DNA of 64,000 nucleotides, taken from Guyanagaster necrorhizus. Lineage: Eukaryota; Basidiomycota; Agaricomycetes; Agaricales; Physalacriaceae. A program made the position numbers and the translations under genes. Below the pieces are notes generated by a model that saw only the letters and a list, made by a program, of their open reading frames with translations, was not told the origin of the DNA and did no database searches. Below, piece by piece: positions 1-11,172 of this stretch; position 1 is the stretch's first letter, and each line of letters starts with the position of its first letter. The stretch covers positions 1,552,413 to 1,616,412 of the forward strand of contig NW_025064887.1 in NCBI RefSeq assembly GCF_019112545.1, written 5' to 3'.

Positions 1-3000
1 GTGCAGCGAAATATGGTCGATCGTCGAGACATGCATCAACGAGCAGGCGCAGCTGCTGGTGCCCTTCTGGGATTCTCTTCTCGACAGGTCCCCGGAGGAC
101 ATGAAAACGCAGATGGTGATGGCCTCCCACTTTGCCAAGATTAATGCCATCTTCTTGAACAAGAAACCCGCAGAGGTGAATCCTCTCTAATCTTTACCCA
201 AATGCAACTTGTCAACGCGCTCAGATGCTCGCATTCATCCAATCTCAACCCAACGTTGTTGAGAGGATACTACATCATATCGAGAATCCCTCGTTTGTCG
301 ATCTGTTGGTTCGCATCATCCAGCTTGATGAATATCAGGGAGGCGCTGGTGTGTTGGAGGTGCGTACTCAGTGTCTCTGGGTGTGGCTCTCGTGCTAATA
401 GGGGGCAACAGTGGCTCTCTTCACAAAATCTCATGGCGCAGTTAATTGAGCGGTTGGCCCCACAGCATCCTCCCGAACTACATGTAGTGGTGGCAGAGTT
501 GATCAAGGGCATTATCTCCTTAGCCACACCGTCACCAGGTTCCAGCGTTAGCGAGGGACTACAGAACGGGACATCATCCAATCTCTTCGCCCGTGAACTG
601 GCGCGCCGTGAAAGCGTGTCAAAGCTTGTGGTGTATGCCCTACAGGATTTTGGGCCGGGCCGTAACGTGGCTTCTGAAGACGATCAAGACGATAAAACAC
701 ATCCCCTGCTTCCCACCTTCGAATCCGCTACTTCATCCGTTATACAGTCTATTGGCGTCGTCATTGAGCTCATACGGAAAAACAACTCGGACTACTTCGA
801 GCCTTATCTATTCCACACCTTACGCAACCGGTTGATGCAAATACAGCATCAGTATAGTTCACAACCTGAGAATGTGACCAGAGAAGCACTCGAACACGCC
901 ATGGGAGAGATGGTGGATCGCATGGGAGTCGTTCATCTAGGTCCCGTTTTGGAGATCATGAACGACAATCTTCATACGTTCCTCGACTATTTGAAGTCGC
1001 CACGAAGCTCGGTACGTTTAGTTCTTCTATCACCCGCGTACTGAGCTCATGCGTTCGCGTGTGGTAGACGGGGCCCGTTGGAACGACCGTGGGGATGGTA
1101 GTTCCTCTCACTTTTGAACGGTTTAGGATTTGCGAAATGATTGCCGAGCTGTTGCATTGTTCAAACATGTCTCTGCTCAATCGTCCTCCGGAGCAGAACA
1201 AAATCTACGACTCTCAGGGTCGTCTGATAGGTGGGCTTGCTGGACTGGAAGAGCTCGCTAAATTGGTTGACGTACCTGACGGGCCGAACGATGACTCTAT
1301 GGATGATATAGTCGACACTATGGAGCCCTCTCTGGACCTTCCGGTGACGCATTCATCACATTCTCCATCGTCTCTAGATTCGGATGAGGACATGAGCGAT
1401 GACGATGCCATGGAGGAAATAATAATGCATGATGAACCTCCTGCCATCACTCCACCTGGTCTCAGTCCCTCGGAACCACCACCGCCTATGCTTGTTCCGT
1501 CATCGTCGAACGTAAGTCGAGGAGCTGCGCTATCTAGGGTAGACTCGAGAGACGACGGCTCGGATTCCGATGCGTCATCCACAGTTGGACAGCGATCACA
1601 GAGCTTGCGGAGAAACTCTAAACGATTTGCAATACAAGAACCACCCCTCAGCAAACCGGTATTTGTCGGTGAAAAGATGAAAGCGCGTCTTCTCGAGCTG
1701 CGCGTTCTCCCTACCCTATTAGTACGTCTTCTGGTCATATCTTGTTTTTGATATTACATTAAGGTTTTTTTTTTCAGGACTTGTTTTTCGAGTATCCATG
1801 GAACAATTTCCTACACAGTGCCGTTTATGACATTATACATCAGATACTCACAGGCAATCTAGACAGTGGATATAACAGAGAGCTGGCGATTTCACTCTTC
1901 AGGGATGCGCGTCTGATGTATCGTATTGTGGAAGGACAGAAACACAACGATATCGAGAGGTGTGTGGCTTTGCGCCCCCAATCGGTTTCCCGACATCATT
2001 CATGAGATTACTCCCAGTGCGAAGCCCAAAGGTGTACGTTTAGGATATATGGGCCATCTTCAGCTGATATCTGAAGATGTGCTCATCGCGCTTGAGGTCT
2101 TCCCGCCGGAGGTACGGCTGCTTATCATACAATATGCCCCGGATCCAGACTGGGACGAATATGTTACGGGAAGATACCTTGAGACGAAGAGGCGGGATAA
2201 TATCCTTCTTGGAGGGGGGAAGCCTGTCGTTGGACCCAGTATGGGCCGTCAAGCGGGACGGTGGAAGGTGGACGAGGAGGACCCTACTGGTTTCGTTGGA
2301 CTATCGTCGACATCAACAACAGGGGCCAATGGAACGAGCCATGGACAGGATAGTCGGGGGGAGTTCAAACGGGCCGTTGGAGCCCGGCCGACGCGTGAGA
2401 GCAGCGCTGACTTTGGCGCACCGATGGATGATGACGTCGAAGACGATGAAGACGACGACACAGCACCTCGGGTCAGTTCATCTTCTGGTTTTTCTTTTTC
2501 TTTTTGATGTGTGTACGGGAAGGTTGACTTGGATCGTAAGCAGTTTGCTAGATACCTAGCGCATGAGATGAACGCTGATAACTTTGGCTCTGACGATGAG
2601 GACGAAGATGGAGGGTGGTTATCACGGTCTACGTTCACACTTGGAAATCCGCCTGCCGCAGCTCGGCACCAAGAGAGCGAACGGAGGCCGCTGAGTGTAA
2701 ATGGGTTTGATGTAAGCGCAGCTTTTATACCACTAGGAATGTCTCCGTGATTTGATGGAACCTGTAGGATGCCTTTGACCCCGGTCACAGCTCCGATTCC
2801 GAGGATCCATTCGGTTCAGCAGATGATGTACGTTTTTTTTTTTTTTTGCTTCTTGTCACATCTGTCAGCAACTCACGATAACTCAGGATGCATTTGGGCC
2901 ATTCTCCGACTCGGCGGCTGTGTCTAGCAATGACGCTTTCTTTTCGTCACTGTCTGATGAGATGGAGGATAGCACGTTTGATAACTTTGGTGACTTTGGG

Positions 3001-3162
3001 GATTTTCAGAGTGCTAGTCCGTCGCAGGATGGGGAGCTGACGCCTACGGCGGGGAGCTGGTCGTTTGCTAGTGATTCCAGTGCTTCGGATGAAGGTGCTC
3101 CGTCGCCATCTGATGGATCCCCCAAGCTCCGAGGTTCGAGCAGTATTCGGGAAGATCCCTGA
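1..3162 (+). CDS. SAPS-domain (Sit4-associated protein) phosphatase regulatory subunit, 5' partial
   Basis: Homologue of the Sit4-associated proteins (yeast SAP185/SAP190, animal PP6R), which bind the PP2A-like phosphatase Sit4/PP6 and direct it to cell-cycle and nutrient-signalling targets. The reading frame is already open at base 1, so the N-terminus lies outside. Helical SAPS repeats are visible: INEQAQLLVPFWDSLLD near the left edge, then SQPNVVERILHHIENPSFVD and VAELIKGIISLA. The family-typical segment MSLLNRPPEQNKIYDSQGR is at about 1167-1225. At least six short introns interrupt the gene (for example about 177-225 and about 1721-1777). The C-terminal third is acidic and serine-rich (poly-D/E around 2430-2460, an NFGDFGDFQ stretch near 2980), as is usual for this family. 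The TGA stop is at 3160-3162. Family assignment is firm; the exact splice pattern after 1900 is less certain. Confidence 0.88.
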
Positions 3163-3279
3163 TAGGAGTCCTTGACTGTAGATTTTGGACTGTTGACTCT
3201 GCGTATTTATGATGCTTGCTTGCCGTATACATCTGTAGTACGGATTTACTTAATATTTAGAAGTTTCCTTTTTCGATGG

Positions 3280-4373
3280 CTACTCGGGCTTGAATTCATA
3301 ACCACCGTCTCGAGCGATGGCGATGAAATCCAACGTAGAGAGGGAGTTCCCTGATGCGTCGGCCAGAAGACATTCCACGTTGTCGCCGGGGGACACCGGC
3401 CCAACGCCAGAAGGTGTACCGGTCAGAACCAAGTCGCCTTCCTGTTGTTGATCTCATATTGAGTGGGGGTTGTAGCTAATGATGATGGAGTGTTTTACCT
3501 CAAGAGTCATGATCGACGAGATGTGTTGGATGAGACGGGGAATACGGAAGATCATGTCGGCTGTCGTCCCGTTTTGTTTGACGCGTCCGTTAATCTGATA
3601 AGAAACTGCCGAGTTAGAGAAGAAGAAGAAGGAGGGGGGTGGGGGAGGAGTAAGGTAAATTTAGGCGGGCTGCGCTGCACTGACCTTTAAGGAGAGTCGG
3701 AGGTCGTGGGGATCGAGAACGTTGCCTTTGGGAATGAAAGATCTGTGTTTAATGCAGCGATGATTTAATTTTGGGGGAGAGGGGGGTGGGGTGAATGAAA
3801 CGCGTTACGCTACCCTATGGGTGTGAAGGTGTCGAATCCCTTTGCGGCGGACCAGGGGAGACCGCGCTTCTTGACTTGATCCTGGAGGTTTCGGGCAGTC
3901 ATGTCCACGGCTAGGGCTGGCATGAAGCATTTTGGGCATGAACGCTTTTTGTGGGGATGGAGAGAGATGGGGTGCGGCGCTTACCGTAGCCAGCTATGTG
4001 CGATGGGGCATTTGCCTGAGAGATATCGCGGCCTCCGGTCCCGATGACGACGCCCAGCTCGACTGGATAGATAGATAGATTAGTTAGTAGACCCATATCC
4101 CGGGACACAGGCGACACGCACCCTCATGATGGGCGATTATGCCTCTAGGCAGCTCGACCTTCCCCCCAGACGGGAGATAGCTCGTCGTGGGCTTGATGAA
4201 GAAGAACGGCTCCTTTGGAGCGGTGTTGGCGAGCTCTTTGATGTGTTCGGAGTAGTTTCTTCCAATGGCGACGATCTGATTTGCTTGTGGGTTGGGGCTG
4301 CAAGAACTGTATTGTAGAATGGAAACGTCCGAACCTTCTTGCCATGTCGAATGAATGAAGACGCCATGGACAT
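3280..4373 (-). CDS. Fumarylacetoacetate hydrolase (FAH) family protein, FAHD1/acylpyruvase-like
   Basis: Single-domain FAH-fold hydrolase resembling human FAHD1, which cleaves acylpyruvates or decarboxylates oxaloacetate in a metal-dependent way. Read on the minus strand, the exons give [14 protein letters not shown], then [14 protein letters not shown] and the metal-site region [18 protein letters not shown]. Next comes [20 protein letters not shown], and near the end [17 protein letters not shown], the family's C-terminal signature, before the TAG at 3280-3282. Four or more introns are needed. The first intron is short and its boundaries are doubtful; the Met at 4373 (or 4367) leads [11 protein letters not shown], but the first splice junction is inferred. 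The gene converges with the SAPS gene, leaving about 115 bases between the stops. Substrate cannot be told from sequence; a 2-oxo-acid hydrolase or decarboxylase is the family expectation. Confidence 0.85.
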
Positions 4374-5494
4374 GGAACGATGAATGAAGAAGGATTATAT
4401 TTGGCGAACGGATGCAACACGGATTATTTTAATCACGTGACGTAATTTCGTGGAGCCTATTTATACCTGGTTTCCTTTCTAGAGTTCAGGTTTTGCCTCT
4501 TGTGCTCATGGACCGAGGCGTAGGGTTACATGGCTGCATTCTGCCTTCAGAATTGAATTTGAGTGGAAACTTGAAATTAATAGTTCATATGCCAAAATCC
4601 AGCAGCAAGCACAATAGACCCCGGAAACTCACTTTTACTTTTAAATTTGGATAAAATAAACTTTTAAAGTATTGCATTCCTTAGACTTTATCCAAGTATC
4701 TGTGCATAAGATCAACCTGTGTTCCAGGATTGGTGATGCGCGTCCACACGGTCCCGCACGGAAATTGCCGAGTATATACCCAGTCATCGATATTTTTTCG
4801 AGAATTCCCCTTACGGACGACCACAACGCAGCCTCATCTTCTTCTTCCCTACGACTCTGTACAGCTTCTCTGTCGTCGTCACCTGTTGCACGACCACAGG
4901 GCACACCGTGTGCCACCATTTCTGACCAGCAAAGAAACAGCGATCTTCGTTTGTTGACCCTAGAGTACGCCCGTGTTTCATTTCTCTCTCTCCGCTGCTG
5001 TTGGTTGACACCTCTTTGCGCCTTTTTCGCTAGGTGGGTATCCGTAAGAGGTCCGTCGTGTTTCAGTGTCAGGGTGACTCGATGCTGATTTAGCTGGTCC
5101 GCCAGGTGAACCTCCCTGACAGGACTCGCCCACCACCATCTCGTCTGCGTTAACCCTCACCTCGAAATACGTCTTTCTCCGTCTCCAACTTCTCGGAAAC
5201 TCCTTTTGTTCCCTTCAAGCTATTTCCTCGCTGCACAGGGAGCGAGGAACCCGCCTTTGACTGACCGGAACCTAGCATTACCGTCCTCGAGTCCGCCCGG
5301 CCCACGACCGTGGCGGGACAGGTTCGGTAATTCGAGTTCGAATTAACAACAAAAGACCTACCTACCATCCCTTCTCGTTCTTACTGTTTCCGCTGGAATA
5401 CCTGCGCGACTGTTCACAGTCGCTAGACCACATTTGTAAAAGCCGACACAACCATACATCGACTGCGCCCGTACTTTTATCGCCACCACGAACC
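4374..5494. other. Intergenic region: divergent promoters of the FAH gene and ornithine decarboxylase
   Basis: No gene was recognised in about 1.1 kb. The part from about 4780 to 5494 is pyrimidine-rich (CTT/TCT-rich), typical of fungal promoters and leaders, and runs straight into the ODC start codon. Several short ATG-started frames occur in it (for example 4672-5088, plus strand) but have no recognisable protein and look fortuitous. Whether any act as upstream ORFs in a long ODC leader is unknown. Confidence 0.5.
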
Positions 5495-7121
5495 ATGTCC
5501 CAAGTAGAGATTCTTCGCCCGATAAACACCGTAGATTACGACTTTTCACGTTCTGGTCCCTACGCCAACACCGCGAGATGGGTGACGACCAACTCTCTCG
5601 TCAACGACATCTTATCTTCCAGTCCGCTCCATCTAACCACCACAGAACTTGATGATCGCCCGTTCCCAGACCTTCCGCCACTCCATCACGGGCACCCTGA
5701 ACTCCACCTACGTAACGGGGTCATCAACGCCACTCGGCTCGCCGCTCAAAGCGTCCCAGATGCCGAAAAGGCCTTTTTCGTCGGTGACCTAAGCCAGGTG
5801 TACAGGCAACACCAACGATGGCAGGCTTGTCTTCCCCATGTTCAGCCCTTCTACGGTTTGTCTCTTCCCCCCCCCACCCCCCTATTTCGTTTACAACGAT
5901 TACATAACTAACGGTTTTTTTTTCCCCCCCTTCAGCGATCAAGTGCAACCCAGATCCGTATGTTTTGCGTCTCCTGGCTGCTTTGGGCACAGGATTTGAT
6001 TGCGCCTCTAATGGGGAAATCAATCAAGTCCTCGCTATCGGAGGGATTGATCCGTCCCGCATCGTCTTTGCGAATCCCTGCAAGGCCGCCTCGTTCGTGC
6101 GCAACGCGGGGAAAGTCGGCGTCGATATGATGACGTTCGACAACGCGGACGAGCTCCACAAAGTGGCGCGCGCGCACCCCCGCGCCAAGCTCATCATCCG
6201 TATCCTCGCGGATGATTCGAAAAGTATCTGTGCGTTTGGTGTCAAGTTTGGAGCACCGCTCGCTAGCGTGCCGGGGCTCTTGGCGAGGGCTAAGGAGCTC
6301 AACCTCAATGTCGTCGGGGTGAGCTTCCATGTCGGGAGTGGGTGCTATGATCCTTCTGTGTACACTGACGCTATCATGCGGTCCCGCGCGGTCTTTGATA
6401 TGGGCAAAGACGCTGGGTACACTTTCAGTCTCCTCGACGTGGGTGGGGGTTTTGAGGATGCGCTTTTTGAGCAAGCGGCGCGGTATCTGACCGAAGCGAT
6501 TGACGAGTACTTTCCTGATCGTAGGGACCTTAAAATCATTGCGGAACCTGGAAGGTTCTATGTGTCGAGGGCTTTCACTCTTGCGACGAACGTCATTGCT
6601 CGGCGTGCACCTCTTATGGATGGTGCTGCCGTGAAAGGCGACGACGATTCGTCCCAAGAACCCTCTGTAATGTGTGAGTTTTTTTTTTTTTTTGGGTGCA
6701 GCCTTGCACATCCGAATAGTGGGGCGGCGTTCTGATAAAATGGCTTTTGTTGCCAACAGATTACATCAATGATGGTGTATACGGGGCCTTTAACTGTATC
6801 ATGTTCGACCATCAGACGGTGAGCCCAGATGTGTTATCGATGGGCGGGTCGTTCCATGTTCCGCCTGGGGAGCCGCAGTCGGTGAGCAGCGTGTGGGGGC
6901 CGACGTGCGATTCTATCGATCGGATCTGCACGTCGACGATGCTGCCTGATGCTCTCCAGGTTGGGGACTGGCTCGCGTTTGAGAATATGGGCGCGTATAC
7001 TATCTGCGCGGCGAGCCAGTTTAATGGGTTCGAGACGAGTAAGGTCGTGTATACGGCTGGGGGTCTGGGTGGGTTCGAAGTGCGACGGGTCCTTGCGGCG
7101 TTCGCTATGGGCTTGGAGTGA
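5495..7121 (+). CDS. Ornithine decarboxylase
   Basis: PLP-dependent group IV decarboxylase that converts ornithine to putrescine, the first committed step of polyamine synthesis, in the cytosol. Three exons (about 5495-5855, 5936-6673, 6761-7121). The PLP lysine is in [18 protein letters not shown] at the start of exon 2. [23 protein letters not shown] (PLP contact) and LLDVGGGFE (phosphate-binding glycine loop) follow, then [10 protein letters not shown] (the glutamate that pairs with the pyridine nitrogen). Exon 3 carries [12 protein letters not shown] and the active-site cysteine in [11 protein letters not shown], and ends [18 protein letters not shown]. Start chosen at 5495 as the first Met in frame with a typical variable N-terminus; total about 480 residues is normal for fungal ODC. 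All catalytic residues I can place are present. Fungal ODC is usually controlled by antizyme-driven degradation; nothing in the DNA shows that here. Confidence 0.95.
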
Positions 7122-7134
7122 ATGGAGGGACCAT

Positions 7135-7180
7135 CAGACAGATAGACAGACAGACAGACGGACGGACGGACGGACGGACG
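7135..7180. repeat. GACA/GACG tetranucleotide microsatellite
   Basis: Starts 13 bases after the ODC stop. Runs of (CAGA)n pass into (CGGA)n, about 11 units with one or two imperfect units. Probably transcribed as part of the ODC 3' UTR. A likely polymorphic marker with no evidence of function. Confidence 0.9.
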
Positions 7181-7485
7181 ATCGATGACATTTTCTTTTA
7201 TATCCCAAAAGTTATTCTCTGTTCTTATATTATCGAGAGGCTGTAACGAAAGTAGCGTCGTATCATTTAGACTTGTTCCGTACTTGTTGTGTGTTATCGA
7301 AAAATAGGAAACGACTGTTGATGTTCTGTGTAATGCTAAGCTGTCTGGATAGTCTTAACGCACATGCGATGGCATATGATAAAACTCGCTTGTCGTTTGC
7401 CTGGGCCCCTTTTTTTTTTTAATTTTAAAAACATTTTTTCCACTGTTAGGTGTCCATCGGATCGAGACTCGAGAACAAAGGCGGG

Positions 7486-8326
7486 NNNNNNNNNNNNNNN
7501 NNNNNNNNNNNNNNNNNNNNNNNNNNNNNNNNNNNNNNNNNNNNNNNNNNNNNNNNNNNNNNNNNNNNNNNNNNNNNNNNNNNNNNNNNNNNNNNNNNNN
7601 NNNNNNNNNNNNNNNNNNNNNNNNNNNNNNNNNNNNNNNNNNNNNNNNNNNNNNNNNNNNNNNNNNNNNNNNNNNNNNNNNNNNNNNNNNNNNNNNNNNN
7701 NNNNNNNNNNNNNNNNNNNNNNNNNNNNNNNNNNNNNNNNNNNNNNNNNNNNNNNNNNNNNNNNNNNNNNNNNNNNNNNNNNNNNNNNNNNNNNNNNNNN
7801 NNNNNNNNNNNNNNNNNNNNNNNNNNNNNNNNNNNNNNNNNNNNNNNNNNNNNNNNNNNNNNNNNNNNNNNNNNNNNNNNNNNNNNNNNNNNNNNNNNNN
7901 NNNNNNNNNNNNNNNNNNNNNNNNNNNNNNNNNNNNNNNNNNNNNNNNNNNNNNNNNNNNNNNNNNNNNNNNNNNNNNNNNNNNNNNNNNNNNNNNNNNN
8001 NNNNNNNNNNNNNNNNNNNNNNNNNNNNNNNNNNNNNNNNNNNNNNNNNNNNNNNNNNNNNNNNNNNNNNNNNNNNNNNNNNNNNNNNNNNNNNNNNNNN
8101 NNNNNNNNNNNNNNNNNNNNNNNNNNNNNNNNNNNNNNNNNNNNNNNNNNNNNNNNNNNNNNNNNNNNNNNNNNNNNNNNNNNNNNNNNNNNNNNNNNNN
8201 NNNNNNNNNNNNNNNNNNNNNNNNNNNNNNNNNNNNNNNNNNNNNNNNNNNNNNNNNNNNNNNNNNNNNNNNNNNNNNNNNNNNNNNNNNNNNNNNNNNN
8301 NNNNNNNNNNNNNNNNNNNNNNNNNN
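7486..8326. other. Assembly gap (841 N)
   Basis: Bases 7486-8326 are all N. The gap removes the 5' part of the following membrane protein gene. ORFs drawn across it are artefacts. Confidence 1.
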
Positions 8327-8909
8327 CCCTCTTCCTGAGTATCCAACTAACTAACTATCCATGTCAGAGTGAGCTCGAGCTTTCGTTTCCGGTTCCTGGT
8401 TTTTTGATTATTTTTTTTTTTTTCCTTTTTGTCTCCCTCATATATAGGCCACAAGCGAACACGCATCTGGACGCGGCATGGCAGATTGCGGGGATTTCTA
8501 TCTGTGGTGAGTTTTCTTGCTCAGGATGCGTGTGTGTGGCGCGCTTTTCTGGTTTTTGTTTTTGTTTTTTTTTTTTTTTCTCAAAACACACACACAGTTG
8601 TTGCTGTGGGTGCTTTGATTATTACGGCGGTATGCCACTTTCGTAGGAAGGCGAGGCGACAACAACGGCAGGCGCAACTTGATGTGGAGATGCAGTTGGG
8701 ACAAGGGGGGAAACAGAAGCATGGGATGCCGTCTAATCTAACGAAGGTATGTTGTTGTTCTTCTTCCTGTTGTGCGCCACAAAGATATCATCTGATCCTT
8801 GAAGCCTCCTTCCCAGCCACAGCCAACGGCCGCGAAAAGGTCGTCGAAGAATTCCGTCTATAATCATGACATTCAAAGACCTGCGCGGTATTACTGGGAG
8901 TCTCGGTAG
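8327..8909 (+). CDS. Single-pass membrane protein, 3' fragment next to the gap
   Basis: Only the C-terminal end is visible. Joining exons about 8448-8505, 8598-8745 and 8805-8909 over two GT...AG introns gives a continuous frame. It has one hydrophobic helix (WQIAGISICVVAVGALIITA), an immediate basic stop-transfer stretch (HFRRKARRQQRQ), and a soluble tail ending in RPARYYWESR before TAG at 8907-8909. The layout (ectodomain upstream, one helix, basic juxtamembrane stretch, short polar tail) is common in fungal Ser/Thr-rich surface proteins of unknown function. The ectodomain would lie in the gap. The splice reading is supported by frame continuity only; no family was recognised. Confidence 0.5.
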
Positions 8910-9661
8910 TAAATTTAAAAAAAAACAAAAAAAAAAACATCCCTTTTCCTTTTCGGCTTATATATATACTGTACTGGTAAGCGGTCCTTTTTAAACATTG
9001 ACGTGACGTTCTGGTTTTTACGAAACTTAGGATTTGTAAATGCACTGTTGTATCACCATCATGATGTACCCACATAACACGCTTCATATATTGGCTCATG
9101 GGGGTGGTCATCGTACCGCTACGGATTCAGCCGTTGAGAAAGGAAATTATAGTAGTATACCAAAGGACAAAGCGGTACGTTATATATACGATATGAACCT
9201 GCTGTAGGAGCCAGGGCATTTAGTTATCTACTACATGACGTAAGTTGATGAACTTTGATGCATAGCGTCGCAAGTTGATTTGCGAGACCGCCAGACGGCA
9301 TCGTTACGTTATGTATACACATAAAAACCGTACATCGCAGCCACTCGTATTGGAACGGGTGTTTCCGAACCTAAAATGAACGCGTGCAGATCCACGTTAA
9401 TCAGCTGGCGTTTTAATTAGGCATCCTTACTAGTGATGATACGAGCAGATTCTCAGGTGGATGACCTAACCCAAGTAGTGAAGATACGCGAACGTGGCAA
9501 AGGGGTTTGATTTGAGGTAATGTCAGGTTCTCCGTGGTTAATGCTATTTAGAGAAACTGATCAGACAAGCAAGCGACTCGGCAGACAAGAACGAATACTT
9601 CATTCTGTTTTCTGTGAAAAAAAAAAAAGAAAAGAGAAAAGGCGAAGGTGGCAGGGCCATC

Positions 9662-9727
9662 TTTCTCTCAATTCTACGCGTAGCAGTGGATTCGACATAT
9701 CAGAGAGCCCTCCTTGCCTTTTTTTTA
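9662..9727 (+). repeat. Copy A of a duplicated motif of about 65 bases
   Basis: Shares TCTCTCAATTCT, then ATTCGACATATCAGA and AGCCC.TCCTT followed by a pyrimidine tract with copy B, about 435 bases to the right in the same orientation. The similarity does not extend beyond this block. Confidence 0.7.
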
Positions 9728-10096
9728 TTTTGTAGAGCGTCGTGGCACTATGTGTATGGCGGAGGGCAATCAACTATGCTATGGATCTTTCTTCGGCGCG
9801 GGTTGGAGCCAGTGTGCGTCATGTACTGTGAATACTGACAATGGTTTCGTTCCATCAACGGACTGGTACAGTAAAGCGCGCGGACTCACCCTCCGTGTCG
9901 CGAAATAGCTGAACCCGACGATCTATCAGTTCTAGCTCTCGTGTTCTTTCAAAGAATCGAGAAGCGAGCCTGGCTCGAAACTTGAAGACCGTCTGGGATT
10001 GACAAATAAATCGTATCGTCATCATCAGGTGAGGTTGTCGTCGTCGTGTCCCATTACTTCCTACGATACTTGCTCCATCACCAGCAGCCGGATCAT

Positions 10097-10167
10097 CTCT
10101 CTCAATTCTGCGCGCACTGGTAGCGTATTCGACATATCAGAAAGCCCCTCCTTTCCTTTTCTTTTCT
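10097..10167 (+). repeat. Copy B of a duplicated motif of about 65 bases
   Basis: Matches copy A with a few substitutions and two short indels. It ends in a CT-rich tract as copy A does. Confidence 0.7.
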
Positions 10168-11030
10168 TACGAACTACGTTTTTTTGTGTTTGAAGATAAT
10201 CGTGCATAACCCCTCAGTACGTTCGGGGAGCCTAACACTCCGCTCCACCCGACTGATATTCGGTGGAGCGAAAAAGGAATGCGGCGTAGACACTGAACGG
10301 AGCCAAGACGAACGAAGGGTGCCGGTGGGTTCATAGAGTCGCGCAAGGTGAGACGTTTGATGGATGAAGAAGATATACTGCTGGAAAACCAGATGGCGGA
10401 TGCGGGTGCACTGCACGGACGGTTCTTCATTTACACCATAAACGGTACAGATGTGGATTTTGTTGTGCTATGTAGCACTAAAAGAATCCTCCTGAGGCGG
10501 TTTTGTCGATCTATCTATCGAAAGCCCACCGCTCTGACCAGACCTCCTCACGGGGAAGCGGCGTCCGTTCCGTGCATATCGGATGGTCCGTCGCCGACAT
10601 CCAAAGAAAGAACCAGGGCTTTCCAGACAGTAACAAGACAAGTGCCCTGCTCATCGGTTCGGAGCGATGAGAGGAAGCTCCATGCATCTAGGACGAACTA
10701 ATAGGGAATACTGACATGCACCGTCTTCAATGACTGTGACTTTCTTTTAGCGGCGTCCGAGAACGAGAAGAAGAAAAGGGAACGTCGTGAGACAGAGTGA
10801 GCTTGAGACACTGGTATCGTTTTAGGGAGGTCAAATCCTTCAAGGGAATTTTTGCCCCGAAACTAAGTAGTGGATAAATTCCCTGGTACCAAACAGGTAG
10901 GTTCTGAACCGGTATTTTGGTAACGGTTTTGCACCGGCTTGGGGAATGCAAAAAAAACACTTTGGTCAGATTTGGAGGAAGAATCAGGGACGATGGAGTC
11001 TCGGATATGTTCGGCCGGCCGATGAAATTC

Positions 11031-11098
11031 TACCGAGTCAGAAAAAGAGGAGTTTCTCTCATTGACCACCACCATTTAAAGCTCCTGGGAGTCACTAC
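11031..11098. promoter_or_regulatory. Two TGACTC (Gcn4/Cpc1-type) core motifs upstream of acetolactate synthase
   Basis: GAGTCA (reverse complement TGACTC) occurs at 11035-11040 and again at 11089-11094, within 140 bases of the start codon. In fungi, bZIP activators of the Gcn4/Cpc1 type bind TGACTCA and induce amino-acid biosynthesis genes on starvation, including branched-chain genes. Both sites match the six-base core but not the full palindrome, so they are candidates only. Confidence 0.35.
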
Positions 11099-11172
11099 AG
11101 AGTCTCTCCACTCCCTAATTTTCTCTCCTTGGCCGTGAAGAGTGCTCCATTCTTTTTTTTTTTCTAGTGGCT

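Larger units (their letters stand above)
8910..11172. other. Long non-coding interval upstream of acetolactate synthase
   Basis: About 2.26 kb with no recognisable gene. It contains pyrimidine tracts, a duplicated motif of about 65 bases (listed separately) and small frames such as 10348-10701 (plus) that resemble nothing known. The last 150 bases before 11173 have a T-rich tract ending in CTAG six bases before the start codon, which could be a 5'-UTR intron acceptor. Confidence 0.5.

Noticed and set aside
1214..1738. 174-codon minus-strand frame
   Set aside because: Antisense to the acidic/serine-rich part of the SAPS gene.
5932..6756. Long (274-codon) minus-strand open frame
   Set aside because: Lies antisense to ornithine decarboxylase exon 2; an artefact of high third-position GC. 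No protein family resemblance.
7336..8646. Three open frames of more than 300 codons
   Set aside because: They exist only because they cross 841 N bases.
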